DNA from: Apiotrichum sp. Y4204
Lineage: Eukaryota > Basidiomycota > Tremellomycetes > Trichosporonales > Trichosporonaceae
Length of the DNA: 64,000 bases
NCBI GenBank assembly: GCA_025531455.1
Contig: JAMYHL010000108.1
Span: 1-64,000, forward strand
Direction of reading: 5' to 3'
The number at the start of each line of letters is the position of its first letter. The first letter of the stretch is position 1. Position numbers and translations under genes: made by a program. Shown piece by piece: positions 33,405 through 44,809 of this stretch. The notes beneath the pieces were generated by a model. It was given only the letters and a program-made list of their open reading frames with translations, did no database searches and had not been told where the DNA came from.

Positions 33405-34637
33405 TCAAAGACGAGCATTGCCGGTCTGGATGGCCTCGACGGCACCCTTGACCATGTCCTGCACGATCTCCTGTGCGGTCGGCACGGAGGTAATACGTGC
33501 AGCGACGTTGCCCATAAGGAAGGGGTGGCCCTCCATCATGCGCTTGGGGTTCTTCTCGATCTCGTGCTGGTGGGGCACGATACCACGTGAGGTAAGGTCC
33601 TCGATCTCGGCGGCACGCGTGTCGTTCCACTCGGCAACGTACGGTGTCTTCTTTACGCGCAGCGGGCGGCCCGAGTAGATGACCGTCGTGGTCATGTCGT
33701 CGTAACCGGCAGAGATGATCTGCTTCTTGTGCGCCTCGGGAGCAGCCGCCTCCACACACGCAACAAAGCGCGTGCCAACCCACACGCCTTCCGCACCGTA
33801 CATGAGCGCCGCGGCGAGTGAGCGCCCATCAAACACGCCGCCGGCAGCGACAACAATCAGCGGCTTGCCAAGCCCCGACAGCTTGCCCTGCGCGGCGCGC
33901 ACAACCTCGGGGATCAGTACCGAGAACGGCACAGGACCAGTGTGGCCGCCGCCCTCGCCGCCCTGCGCACACACAATGTCTACGCCCGACGCGACCACTT
34001 TGTCGACGTGGCTTGGGTGGCCGATCATCTGAGGTCAGTGGGGAGTTCGTGGATTAGAGTTGGGTCCCTAGAGCGGCTACCGGAAGTGGAACGCCGCATG
34101 GTCCTGGAACCAGCTATTCCGGCCATGACACGGGCTTGTCTTCTGGCCACTCACGTTTGCAACGTAGACGCCACCAGCATGCAGCTTGTCGACAATGTAC
34201 TTCGGGCACACACCGATAGCGCAGACGAAGAGCTTGGCCTTCTCGGCAATGATAATGTCAATAAGCTCGTCGAGGTGGCCGTGCGTGTAATCGTGGTTTG
34301 TCTTGCGCGCACCCCCGCCAATCTTGGGGATCGCGAGGTCGACGCCAAACGGCGCGTTCTTGTCCTTGAGCTGCGCCTTGAGGTCTGCGATCTGCATGCG
34401 CAGCTGCTTTGGCGTGCTGCTGTCAGTAGAGCGGATTTCCGGTGCCTTTACAGAGTAAGTCCACCGATGACGCCGATGCCGCCGGCATTCGACACGGCAG
34501 CAGCGAGCCGCGGGCCAGAGGCCACAAACATGCCGGCGAGCATGATCGGGTGCTGGATACCGACTGCGGTCAGCTGGGACTTGACATCGCGCGGGGGACT
34601 CACGGAGCTCGGTGAGCGGGGTGCGCAGCTGGGTCAT
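33405..34637 (-). CDS. Nitronate monooxygenase (2-nitropropane dioxygenase family), PTS1-like C-terminus
   Basis: An FMN enzyme that oxidises alkyl or propionate-3-nitronates to aldehydes/ketones plus nitrite. Exon 1 (34637-34604) encodes TQLRTPLTEL; the acceptor GACCGCAG gives the join LGIQHPIMLAGMFVASGP, the flavin-binding start. Further exons read AAAVSNAGGIGVIGGLTLS, then GVDLAIPKIGGGARKTNHDY and VDKLHAGGVYVAN, then HPSHVDKVVASGVDIVCAQGGEGGGHTG with the catalytic histidine. AAGGVFDGRSLAAALMYGAEGVWVGTRF binds phosphate. The C-terminus NARL ends in a PTS1-like tripeptide; peroxisomal residence is inferred. Earlier AG acceptors would break the frame, so the chosen intron is well supported. 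The next gene upstream on this strand is a membrane protein. Confidence 0.88.
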
Positions 34638-35210
34638 TGTGGAGGTGGATGATGGGATCAAGTGGATGTGGTGAGCTGGTGAGTGAGAGGAGTGATGTAT
34701 AACACTTCTTAATGGGAGTGCGCTGATGGCACGTTGAGGACGTTGAGGACAGTCGACAACAGACAAGACGTCGCGTTCGAGGACAATGGGCTGCTGCATA
34801 CTGCACAATGTGCGTCATGGAGATAGCCGACTAGCGCGTTGCTCGATGCCGAACCCCGCATCGGCCGCCGACTACCATCATTCTGCCTGCCATGTGACCA
34901 CACGCCATGGTGGCGCGATCATACAAGGGAACTCTGAGATACACCTCTTATGCTTGTTGCGCTTGCCCGTATGTACAGGCCACACATGCATAGCAGAATG
35001 AATGCCCATGAATGGGCGCAGTAGGTTGAAGGTGTATCGGGTTGGACCGACGACGCCGGGAGATGATGATAACCGGGGCCACCATCGGCACCCCCAAGCT
35101 GTATCAACAGGCTAGAGGAGCTGGTAAGTCAGAGATCTTGACAGTGGGTAACGACAACTGGTAAACCTCCGGCGTAGCGATAATGAATACATTGTATGGG
35201 TACATCCTTT
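34638..35210. other. Intergenic between nitronate monooxygenase and LtrA-family genes
   Basis: Contains the promoter of the nitronate monooxygenase gene. Nothing else was recognised. Confidence 0.45.
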
Positions 35211-38003
35211 CTATGAGCGGTTGGCCTGTCGGATACGCCATTTGCGCATGGCATAGGGAACGATCTGTTGTCAACGTTAACACCAAACAAAAGAATTGTC
35301 GCGCAGCGGCACTCACACCATACACAACAGAGACCGACGTGTAGACAAACACAATGACAGCAATGGACCACTTGCTATCCACGAGGTTCATCATATTACT
35401 CCCTCCAGACATGGCGACGCCGTCTGGGTGTTGTACATCGAGACTGGCAGTAATTGGGCGCCCGCCAACAGCAAGGAGACCGAGCAAGGCCAAGCCAAGA
35501 CCCATGACACAGGCGTAGCCTTGCACAATGTAGGACTGTAGACTAAAAGTCTCTAGACGCAACATGCTCCGAATGCTGCACAGGATGAGGACGCCCCCCT
35601 GCGCGTCAGTCAATCTCGTCTCCGATCATAGACAGAAGCGCTCTGCGATACTCACAGCCACAGGATAAAGCCAGTCCACTCCACTGTACGAATCGTTACC
35701 GGCAGACACAATGAGCTCGATAGTTGATGACATGAACGCTTGGTCCAACTCTGTGGCGTTGCCCCTCAAGGCAATGGCAAGGACGTCCATGTCAATTCCC
35801 ATATCCTCGAAATCCTCCTCTGTGTAGGTGCCATTGTAGACGGCGATCTGGGCAATCTCGCTAAAGCTGGCCACCTTTTCCATGGCAGTCATAGTTTTGT
35901 TCGATAGATTAATGCTGGACATCTGTTGGTCAGATACGTCGGAAAGGATACAGCAGGACTTCAGGAGCCGCTGACACTTACGGATGCCATTGACTTCACC
36001 ATCTGCACCATGTAATTGATCGCGATAATCCCTGCCTTGACCTCCAGTCTCTCATCGCCTTCCCAGTTTTTGATCATATGCTGATAGGTGGTCTCAAAGG
36101 TCGGAACAAGATCCAAGCGGCCGAGATAGAGTGAAATACGAAGACGTTCGTTTTCTGGAATGGGCGTTTTGAAAGCCGCTACTTCATTCAGTCGCCCATA
36201 CATCGTGAGAGCCTGTTCCATGCCGTTCTGAAACGTGTCCGCGAGGATGACATTCTGAAGAGCTTCAGCCTGCTGCCCCTGTCAGCGGCGGACTCACCAC
36301 CAATGCAGCCATCAACAACAGGATCCCGAAGTGCAGCGGAAGGTGGATCAACTCCCAAGCTGTAAGACGCCGTAGGGGAAACGTCGCGGTCTTGTAGAAA
36401 TCACCAAAGAGAAAGTTCCACAGGTTGCAGATGATGGCGATGACTTGCGGGTTAGCGGATTTCAGCACAAATAGTTGGACACTTGCCCAAGAAGGTCTGC
36501 GCATACGATGCGATGCTATCAACCGACACTTTCGTAATGACAATGTTGAATGCGGTACTAAGGTTCACAAACGCTTCACCCCTGCACTTTGTAAGCAACT
36601 GGGCGACTGCGGTAGCTGTGTTTCTGACGGTGCTCACAGGATAATCAAACTTTGTGCACCATAGCGGTTCGCCATTTCCTTGGCAGTTACGTGGCCCATG
36701 ATTCCCCGTGAATACTGGAAGCCCGTACCTGCAATCTCGACAGCGATTGAAGTGTAAAACAGACCAAGCTTGGTGTTTGCGGTGGGCTGGCTTGTTGCTG
36801 GGAGGGCCACTGCAATGATGTTGATCACAAGAGAGATGGCGTAGGTGAGGATAGATACCTTGGGCCCTCGGATTTCCTTTGCAGCCCGACGGCCGTCGAT
36901 CACAACTATGTGTTATCAGTACCCCGCAAGTACGAGAAAGGCTATCCACCCACCTGTGATGTACTCCAGAATCAGTTGGGCACGGTAGATGATATATGCG
37001 ATGAGCACAGTGAGAAAGCTCTCCGATGCCTGGTCTGTGAGGAGTTGGCGTCATGTTCTTCATGCTTCCGGTTGGGACCTACCATGGACCACCATCTCCG
37101 AGATGCTCAGTTCAGGCAGATACTTTGCTGGTAGGTTGTTTCCAGGGTTCCAACCCCCACTTGATGCGCCCATAAAGACAAACACCATGATCTGGAGACA
37201 TTTCATGACCCGATGGTATATGTCCTCGGCCTCGTACCGCACGTCGTAGTGCACTTGCGACGTCCAGATCCAAACAACAACAACGTAGTACCTGACGGGT
37301 CAGCGCGCAGCTCAAAGAAACCGGATGCCGTGACAACGTTGGTCTTTTCGGAACGTCGGCGTTCTTAGATCGCTCAGTTGTAACAAGAACTCACGAGAAG
37401 AAGACAGGAATCGCTTTGGGTTGCTGAATCTTGTGCGTGTTGGAGAACACTGAGAGCACGGCGACGACCACGACGTCTGCACGAGAATAAGCGCCAATTC
37501 ACTGTCTCTCTGCCGCTGTACAAACCGAAGAACAGGCTCAACATCTCCGTTGCTCGACTCCTCTCAGTTAGCCACTCGCCGTCACCATCTGGGTGGATGC
37601 GAAACGGTCGTGCTCCCATGTTTTCCCGGATAGAGGCCGTAGTACCCCGGCGCTTGAGCGCGAAGGCCTCGTCTGGCGTGCCACCATTGTCCGCCGTGCT
37701 GTCAAACCGAGTGTTAGAGGGCCTTCTCCTGAAGGATTAGTCTCCGAGCTCGGCGTTTTGGTCTTCATATCGTGCCCACCAACTCTGGCACAGTCCTCCG
37801 CATGAAGCTCACTGAGAAACGATGGGCTCTGTAGAGTAATTGCGGTTCGTTCCTTCAGATGACAACTTGTCGTCGATCGATGTGACCCCTGTGTCGCCGT
37901 CAAGGGAGGTCAGCTCCATGCGCTCTCCACCGTTTTCTGAGCGGTACGGGCCCCCGGAGCGGAGCGGCACAGTCTCGCGCAGGTCGTGCTCCACACCGAA
38001 CAT
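35211..38003 (-). CDS. LtrA family (low temperature requirement A) multi-pass membrane protein
   Basis: A multi-exon gene starting at 38003. The N-terminal cytoplasmic part is polar (VEHDLRETVPLRSGG, then HPDGDGEWLTERSRATEM). The LtrA core follows: LSLFFDVVVVAVLSVFSNTHKIQQPKAIPVFFS, then a block containing VHYDVRYEAEDIYHRVMKCLQ and VFVFMGASSGGWNPG. Six or more further hydrophobic segments are spread over exons near 36.9, 36.5, 36.2, 35.9 and 35.5 kb. The last exon reads IVPYAMRKWRIRQANRS and stops at 35211. LtrA proteins were named from Listeria; fungal members are large and of unknown function. The extra-long middle part with TYTEEDFEDMG is typical for fungal versions. The number of introns (about eight) was not fully fixed. 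Confidence 0.75.
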
Positions 38004-38506
38004 TGATCGGGTGAGTGTCTGGTCTACTGGGGAGAAGAGGTTGTGTACATGATGAGTTAGGCGTTGTGTAGAATATATGAGTGCACATGATAAGACTAGC
38101 TCTACTTACTGCATCGACGTTGTGTCTTGGCAGAGTGCATGTGCCGCACACTGCCCGTTGGCCGCTCTGTCGCTCTGCTGCTCTTCCGTTTGCACCGCTG
38201 TACCGCTGTACCGCTTTAGACGAGCCTGGACACGGCCGTGACGTAAGGGAGGCGCCACCACGTACTGTTTTTCCTGGGATTCCCACAACTCATCTGTTCG
38301 AAGTAACAGTCCCAAAGCTTGTCACTCGTACAACAGGAACGATCAGAGAACGTATCAAAGGGAATACATGATACATACACACGAAGATAGTCGTCATCGT
38401 GGGCCCTCACGCGCTCGGATAGTAGAAGTCCACTCCTACATGAAACCCCGTTGCTGGCATCCTGCCGATCTGACTCGTATCGTCGCAGATGCTGAGCTTG
38501 TGCAGT
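38004..38506. other. Intergenic between two membrane protein genes
   Basis: Promoter region of the LtrA-family gene and 3' end of the next gene, both minus. No coding signature was found. Confidence 0.45.
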
Positions 38507-40393
38507 CTACTTGTCGATCACGAAGAGACTCGTATCGTATCCCACGATTTCCGGATCTTCCTCCTCCTTGCTGGAGCGGCGCCAAGAATCCTTACGGCCA
38601 TCGGGCGGGTATTCTGGAGAATGGTTAGCCAAGACCACGTCGTCAGGCCCAGGTCGGGTGTGTGCTGCACCCCCTGCCCTGGCAGTCAGTGCTCACCGAC
38701 GGCTGCGCGATGTCCTTTGCCAAAGTGAAAGACACAGACGACGCCATAGAGGATGGTGGCGGCCTGAAATTAGCGGTCAACAGCCTGGAAGGGAAGATCC
38801 CATACTCACTGTAAGCACGATTGCAAACCCGCCTTTGTTGTCAGTTGGTCCCAGCGGCTTGGCACTCACCAAACACGGCGAGAGTATACCTGCACGTCGC
38901 ATAGAGGGAGTTGATGAACACGGAGGCTAGCTTGTACCTTTGAGTGTGGTTTCAGTACGACTGGGCGAATAATTCCCAGAGAGTATGATTCGGAGACTTA
39001 CCCGAAGTATGTCTCGGCAACAACGAGGACGGCGAGGCCCAGGAGCATCAATCTTCTTGTCAGACCCCCTGTTCCTTTTGAGGCGATGCATCATCACTCG
39101 TGGCTCACACAGTGTTCTCCTTCTTGATCGCCCACATCAGCATGAAGAGCGTGGGATACAGAATCGGCAACGCAATGACAGTGATCACGCTGTGGTCAGA
39201 CCATGATCTCTGAGCTGCTCACAGTTCACCCGTGTTGCGCCACATGAGGGGAATAATGATGAGGTACTGGTGGGCCATCAGTTGACTGCCATACGCAGTG
39301 GATCCCACCATCATGCAGAATGAGAGGCCAAAGAAGAGCAGCAGCTTGATGAGCGAGAGGAACGTCTGGTAGTGGCGATGGACACCTGCGACGGGTTAGC
39401 GGTGCCCCTCCCGCTCTGTCCTTAGCCGCCGATGACTCACGCTTCAGCTCGAAAGAGGCGCTCACTATCCGATACACCTCCCAGCCAAACTGCTCGTGCA
39501 GCCGATGCGCGACAAAGGTGAACACCAACATTGCTGCGGCGATGACCGCCGGGACGGCCACCAGAACCTTGAACATGAGATCGTAGATAGTTCCAGGGCC
39601 GACACAGTCCTAGATGGATTAGAATAAGGATCATAACTCAACCCATACTTACCCACTGCCCATCCCTCATGACACATGGACCGGCTCGTTGCAGCGTGGC
39701 GACTGCGACCTTGGTCTGGTACACTTCGACAGCGGCCCAGGCAAGCAGAAAAAGCTCAAAGAAGAGGTGTATGACCAGCTAGAAGAATATCAGCACAGAT
39801 CAGGACATCAGGATGAGCAGAAGCGCTGCCATAGGAACGATGAGGAGGAACGACCGGGCGACTTCGATCGTCACCTTTTGTAACAGGTGGCCCATGCACA
39901 AACGAACACGCAAACACAAGAGTCACGTTCAAGAACGCACTGTCCTCTGCCTGCTTTAACCTATGACCCACCTGTGTGACATTATGGTTCCTCAGCGCGT
40001 CGTATGCATAGAGAAGCGAGAACACACTGGGTGTAAGTGACTGGACGCCAAACAGTTCACCTAGCCAGAATGAAGTTGGTCAAGTACAGCGCCGAGCCGC
40101 GGAGTTGCGGGACGTTGACACCAGCGCGGACCTGCCGTCAGCGAGAAAAGGGTGGCACTACATACATCGAGAATGATGAAGGCTGTGATGACAAGTCCGC
40201 TGACAAGAAACGACTCGATCATAGCTATCGTTAGCTCTTGACCTTTCGCTCGCCACCAGGGCGTTTTCAGGCTCCCTAAACACTCACCCACACCCATGTA
40301 CAAAGTGTCCGCTGAGGAAAACTTGAGCTTGTTGCGCTGCGCCGGGCCATGATGCGACTCGCGGAAAGCGAGGCTTCTCATATTCGTGCTCAT
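38507..40393 (-). CDS. Polytopic (about seven-helix) membrane protein, unknown function
   Basis: A multi-exon gene. The start at 40393 gives STNMRSLAFRESHHGPAQRN. Hydrophobic exons follow: ELTIAMIESFLVSGLVITAFIILD, SALYLTNFIL, VFSLLYAYDALRNHNVTQ, SFLLIVPMAALLLILMS, HLFFELFLLAWAAVEVYQTK, FKVLVAVPAVIAAAMLVFTF, and two more near 39.3 and 39.1 kb. The last exons read ATILYGVVCVFHFGKGHRAA and a charged tail (EYPPDGRKDSW, then EDPEIVGYDTSLFVIDK) ending at 38507. Topology resembles fungal seven-helix receptors/transporters, but none of the family motifs that I know (STE2/STE3, PQ-loop, rhodopsin) is evident. A GPCR-like role is only a guess. Confidence 0.6.
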
Positions 40394-41032
40394 CTTGGAT
40401 CTTGGAAGGCTCGTTCTGAGAGTGACCGATGGTGAGAGGCAAAGCAAGGATGTGGATGAAAGGTCGATAAGCAAAGGAGTCAGTCGTTGACTTTATAAGT
40501 CGAGGGTGTGTAGTGAGAGTGTTTGCCTGTTACTTTCGACTTCTCATCATCAGAGGCGCACGTTGCACGGCTCCCAGTCTCACACCTGACACAACCGCGG
40601 AGAGTGCGTAAGGGCTGTGTGCTGTGCAGACAATACACACAGACAAGGCGGGTCCATGCCCAGCTATCGCTGCGCCGCGTGACAAGTGGGTCACAAGTGA
40701 ACGAGGACGGACAAGAGGTCAACGGGGTTTGAAGTCGTCGAGCGCGGACCGTCACTCCTCCCCCGTCGCTCATCGCGAACCGCCTTCGGATGATCCGGGA
40801 ATCGGGAATCGAAGGGAGTGCACGAGCTTCTAAGAGTCATGATTCTGCGAGGCGCTGTCGCCATCCAAAGTGGGCCCTCTGCGCCTCGCCTCGCCTTTGC
40901 AGTGCAGTGGATTCCTGTGTCGCATGTCGCACTTGACAAACGCATTCCACGGGTTCTCATTCCGGATATCAGCATGTCCCCAGTGATGCAATGACATTTC
41001 AAGTACATCCGAGGGCGCGAATATGGGTTGTT

Positions 41033-41056
41033 CCCATGATCCCATGATCCCATGAT
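41033..41056. repeat. 8-bp tandem repeat CCCATGAT x3
   Basis: Three perfect consecutive copies of CCCATGAT, followed by degenerate CCCCCATGCTCCCCATGG. Confidence 0.9.
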
Positions 41057-41314
41057 CCCCCATGCTCCCCATGGACTCAGCGATCAGCGCAATGCACCGG
41101 AATTGACAGCCTCTCTCTCTCTCTCACTGCTAGTACATTCATTTGTTGAGCCGCCTCGGGCTATGCTGGCCACGTATGTGATATGTGATATGTGGTATCT
41201 CACTGGCCACTGGTGTGCTCTGCATTCCGAGCGTCACATTGCGGTATCACGGGACCATGTCCACCCGACGATCGACGGCTCGATCTGGACTGCCAAGACG
41301 ATGGAGATGCGGCA

Positions 41315-41668
41315 TCAGTGAAACATTCGCCGTAACTCGTTATTGCTCTTCAGTCCTGCGAGCATGTGAAGGAGGTCAGGCTTTGGCCTCGGAATCTGGC
41401 GATGAAGACTCTCGGGTGCTGGATCCGGGATCTGCACTCCAACAGAGAGGATGTTTGCCATGAGTTCTTCGTCGACGTGTCTGCAGCATCTGAAGCGGTA
41501 CCTGCCACTGCCGCGCTCTGGCGGATCCGTCGCGCTATGCTCACCTACAGGATCACCAAGGCACACAGCCACGCGCTCACTCAGCCGCTCCGATGCCACA
41601 CTGCTGAATACGTCAATCTGTTTGTCCCCCTTCAGCTCCTTCCTATTCACTATGCATGCAATCTTCAT
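41315..41668 (-). CDS. Weak candidate exon, unknown
   Basis: A 117-codon minus-strand frame whose last 50 codons look protein-like (DEELMANILSVGVQIPDPAP, then HRQIPRPKPDLLHMLAGLK). No start exon, splice support or family could be assigned. Possibly the 3' exon of a small gene, possibly chance. Confidence 0.2.
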   Translation of the reverse strand: MKIACIVNRKELKGDKQIDVFSSVASERLSERVAVCLGDPVGEHSATDPPERGSGRYRFRCCRHVDEELMANILSVGVQIPDPAPESLHRQIPRPKPDLLHMLAGLKSNNELRRMFH

Positions 41669-41950
41669 CGGTGCAAGCTACCGGAGCTGGGGGACATGGT
41701 CGGCGGCTGTGAGCGACAGGGAGGGGATCGGACGCCGGACTTGAAATGGGGCTCCACAGCGGCACTTCGGCGTTCGGTTAACTCCGGCTACTGCGGGCCC
41801 TCGATCTGGAAACCCCACCCTGCTCTTCGGCTACACGTCCACAAAAAGTCAGCCCACATCGTCCAGTCTCTCTTATGGCTCTGGCTCTCGAGTCTGGTTG
41901 TCAGCTAATACCTAAACTAACAGCTCCTCACTCGACATTTGCCGCCCACA

Positions 41951-42686
41951 ATGCCTGCCATGATCGCGTTCGACGACGAGTCCGCCCAGACGACCCAGAC
42001 CTTCCTGGGCCGCGCTGCCTGGGGGCACGCCCTGGCAACGGCGACGAAGCCGGCGGAGATGGAGCCCGTGCCGCCCGTCAACGCCAAAGGGGGCCGCACG
42101 ATTCCGGCTGGCGGCTGGACAACGACATATGAGATTATGTGCACCGAGGGTTAGTGAGGCCACGCCAGTTGGGGAGGCTGCTGACCGGTATAGAAATGTG
42201 CAACCCCTTGGGCAACCTGCACGGCGGTGCCGCCGCGACGATCGTTGACTCGTAGGTCTGAATGGTTTGTAGCGAATTCTGACGTGAAGGATCACATCAG
42301 CATCTCTTGCGCTCCTCGCGACGGAGACCTTCTGGGGTATCCCCATGCTGACTGGCGTTACCATCAGCCTCGACATGCAGTACTACAACGCGGCTCCAGT
42401 GTGGGTACTTGTGGAGATGGGTGTTGCGATCTAACTGATGTTTGCAGAGGAACGAAGATGAAGCTGATCGTCACGGTCGAGCATATGAGCATGTCGCTCT
42501 GCAATGTCCGCGGAGACGTGAGTACATTGATACCAGCGGATGAGCAGCCTACTCCTGCGTGACGGCGCACACCTTAGTTATCAGTCAGACTGACTTCAGC
42601 TCGTTGACTGGGAGACAGGCAAGCGCTTCGCGAGCGGCACCCACATCAAGACCTGGCGACAACTCGCGCGCCCGTCCAAGCTCTAA
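41951..42686 (+). CDS. Hotdog-fold acyl-CoA thioesterase (PaaI/ACOT13-like) with SKL peroxisomal signal
   Basis: Five exons join in phase: the first ends IMCTE, the second carries the hotdog signature EMCNPLGNLHGGAAATIVDS, the third (acceptor GTGAAG at 42285-42290) gives ITSASLALLATETFW and GVTISLDMQYYNAAP, the fourth VGTKMKLIVTVEHMSMSLCNVRGD, the fifth LVDWETGKRFASGTHIKTW. The stop is at 42686. The LHGGAAATIVDS loop contributes the catalytic His/Asp region of 4HBT-type enzymes, which hydrolyse acyl-CoA to acid and CoA. The C-terminus is SKL, the canonical PTS1. Start choice: the first ATG in this frame (41951), next to another Met three codons on. Neighbours share PTS1-like ends. Confidence 0.85.
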
Positions 42687-43256
42687 ATATGGAGCTGGAA
42701 CTGACTTGACTGATGCCCTTCGATTAGAATGTACACGACGTCACGTGAGACATAGACTTTCATGATATAAACCCTGCAGTTTGACAGTGGAGGCTTTATC
42801 CGAGTTGTGGTGATCATGCGGCCAGAGTAGCCCGAATACAGGCAACGAGCAGTTGATTGCCGCAGTCGTGAAGGACAGTGTGTTGCCGGAGTGTGGATTA
42901 GATGACACGTGCAAACGAACTGCGAGCGAGGGGCGAGGTATGTGTGAGAAGCGGAGATTCGTGCCTAGAACTGTCGACAATGGTTCCCGGTGGTAGCTGT
43001 CAACAACTGTCCACGCCTGTCTTCACATGACGACACGCATCCATTACGACATTACCGGGCGATCCCCACCGCCTCTTCGTGCATCTGTCTAGCTATAACG
43101 ACCTTGTTTCTCATCAACACGCACTCATCCTTCTGTCACTTGACACATTGGTGGATCCCACAATACATATCGAATCTACCCAGAAGTCTCAGCTTTCCCG
43201 TGCGTCTGACTTGCAGCTTCAATCTGACGCCAGCTGCAAACCCATCATCACTCATC
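42687..43256. other. Intergenic between thioesterase and FAD oxidoreductase
   Basis: Promoter of the FAD oxidoreductase gene. The frame of that gene remains open upstream to 42990, but the similarity starts at 43257. Confidence 0.45.
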
Positions 43257-44510
43257 ATGTCGGAGCCGGAGGTCATCATCGTTGGGTCGGGCATTGCTGG
43301 TGCAACTCTTGCATCGCTGCTGGCCCCATCGTGCCGTGTACTGCTGCTTGACCGTGACGTCCGCGGCCTCCCAGGATCTACGGGACACGCGCCGGGCCTG
43401 GTTGGGAAGCTGGCTCCACCAGTTCCCAGCGCCGAGGGACTGACTGAGCTCGCCAGGCGGAGCATCGCGTACTACCAGACCGTCCCCGGCGGTTTTGACG
43501 TCGTGGGCGGCCTGGAGGTCACCACGGACCCCGACGACATGGTCAAGTTTGAGCAGCGTGTCAAACATGCGACGTCTCAAGGGATCAAAGCGCGCGTCGT
43601 GTCTTCAGCTGAAGCACAGGCGCTAGCGCCCGAGCTTCTCGGCCAGATCGCGGGTGGCATCTACTTTCCCGACGATGGCACGGCCAACGCCCGTATCCTC
43701 GCGGAGCACGGCCACGACACTGCGCAGGCAGCTCGCGCCGAGCTCCGTGACGCCGACGTCTTGTCAATCAAGCCCACCAACGACGGATACACGGTATCAC
43801 TCGACAGTGGCGAGACTCTCGCTGCACCCCATGTTGTGGTGTGCACTGGCATTTGGGCGGGCCAATTGACTCCTTCGCTCGCAAGTACAGCCGTCAGCGC
43901 AACGCACCCTTACGCCTTTTCTTCTCCTCATCCGCAGCGGAGCAGCAAGTCGCCATGGATTCGGTGGCCGTTCAACCACGTCTACGCCCGCGACCATGGC
44001 GACCGGGACGGACTCGGCACCTACGCCCACGACCCCGTCCACGTTCGGCCGGAGACGTACAGCACAATGCGATCCAGCTTTAGCAAGTGGGATGACCGCT
44101 TTTCCAAGGCTGTGGACGACTCTCTGGCCTTCCTCCACCCCAAGACGGCCGAAACATTCGGTGGCCAGGGCCGCACCATCTGCGCCTCCGGTCACGGCAA
44201 GGACGTGGACGCTGCACGCGGCGCGGAGGTGCCGTACGCTTATGGCGGCGTGTTCACCGTCACTCCGGACGGCATGCCACACTTTGGCAAGCTCGAGACC
44301 AGTGGTGAGGGCACACTCTGGGCCGGTGTCGGCGCGTGGGTGACGCAGGCGGGCGGTGCGGCGCAGGTCCTCGCAGACATGATCCTCGACGCTATGGAGA
44401 AGAAGGAGGCGCCGGTGGAGGACAAGTGGCTCCGGACGGCGCTTGACCCTAGGCGCTTTGAGGATCAGGATGCGGTTGAGCTGGAGGCCGCAGCACTGGC
44501 GTCGATGTGA
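43257..44510 (+). CDS. FAD-dependent oxidoreductase, DAO superfamily (sarcosine/dimethylglycine oxidase-like)
   Basis: A single exon of 417 residues. The N-terminal dinucleotide fold reads EVIIVGSGIAGATLASLLA, with LLLDRD at the end of the second strand and GSTGHAPGLVGKL after it, a block shared with dimethylglycine/sarcosine dehydrogenase-type flavoproteins. The C-terminal part has the FAD-covering segment (VPYAYGGVFTVTPDGMPHFGKL, then WAGVGAWVTQAGGAAQVLADMI). Family enzymes oxidise secondary or tertiary amino acids; the exact substrate is not predictable here. No folate-binding domain follows, so it is not a full dimethylglycine dehydrogenase. There is no PTS1 (ends ASM) and no evident mitochondrial presequence if translation starts at 43257; an upstream extension reads Ser/Thr-rich and could be one. 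Confidence 0.82.
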   Translation: MSEPEVIIVGSGIAGATLASLLAPSCRVLLLDRDVRGLPGSTGHAPGLVGKLAPPVPSAEGLTELARRSIAYYQTVPGGFDVVGGLEVTTDPDDMVKFEQRVKHATSQGIKARVVSSAEAQALAPELLGQIAGGIYFPDDGTANARILAEHGHDTAQAARAELRDADVLSIKPTNDGYTVSLDSGETLAAPHVVVCTGIWAGQLTPSLASTAVSATHPYAFSSPHPQRSSKSPWIRWPFNHVYARDHGDRDGLGTYAHDPVHVRPETYSTMRSSFSKWDDRFSKAVDDSLAFLHPKTAETFGGQGRTICASGHGKDVDAARGAEVPYAYGGVFTVTPDGMPHFGKLETSGEGTLWAGVGAWVTQAGGAAQVLADMILDAMEKKEAPVEDKWLRTALDPRRFEDQDAVELEAAALASM

Positions 44511-44809
44511 GAGCTACCGCATTGCACCAGGGATAAGATGAGATACCTGCAGAATCTGCGAATGAAGCTATAGGAAGTCACTCCCAAGCCGCTGGAGCTT
44601 GGATTACTGTAACGTCTCAGGTAATGTCGATGACTGCTAACCCTCACTCAAGCTAACAGAGTCACTGCATGGCTCGCAGACCGGAGGGATGGACTTCATC
44701 AGCTCTACGTAGACCCAGACTCAGACGACCAGTGACCGTCTACTTTGGCATCCATTTTCTTACATTGCTTTATCGCGTTCGTGTTTTATTGTATGAGGGG
44801 CCTATTCTA

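Larger units (their letters stand above)
40394..41950. other. Gene-poor region upstream of thioesterase
   Basis: Contains a CCCATGAT tandem repeat (listed) and a weak minus-strand candidate exon at 41315-41668. Otherwise nothing was recognised. Confidence 0.4.
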
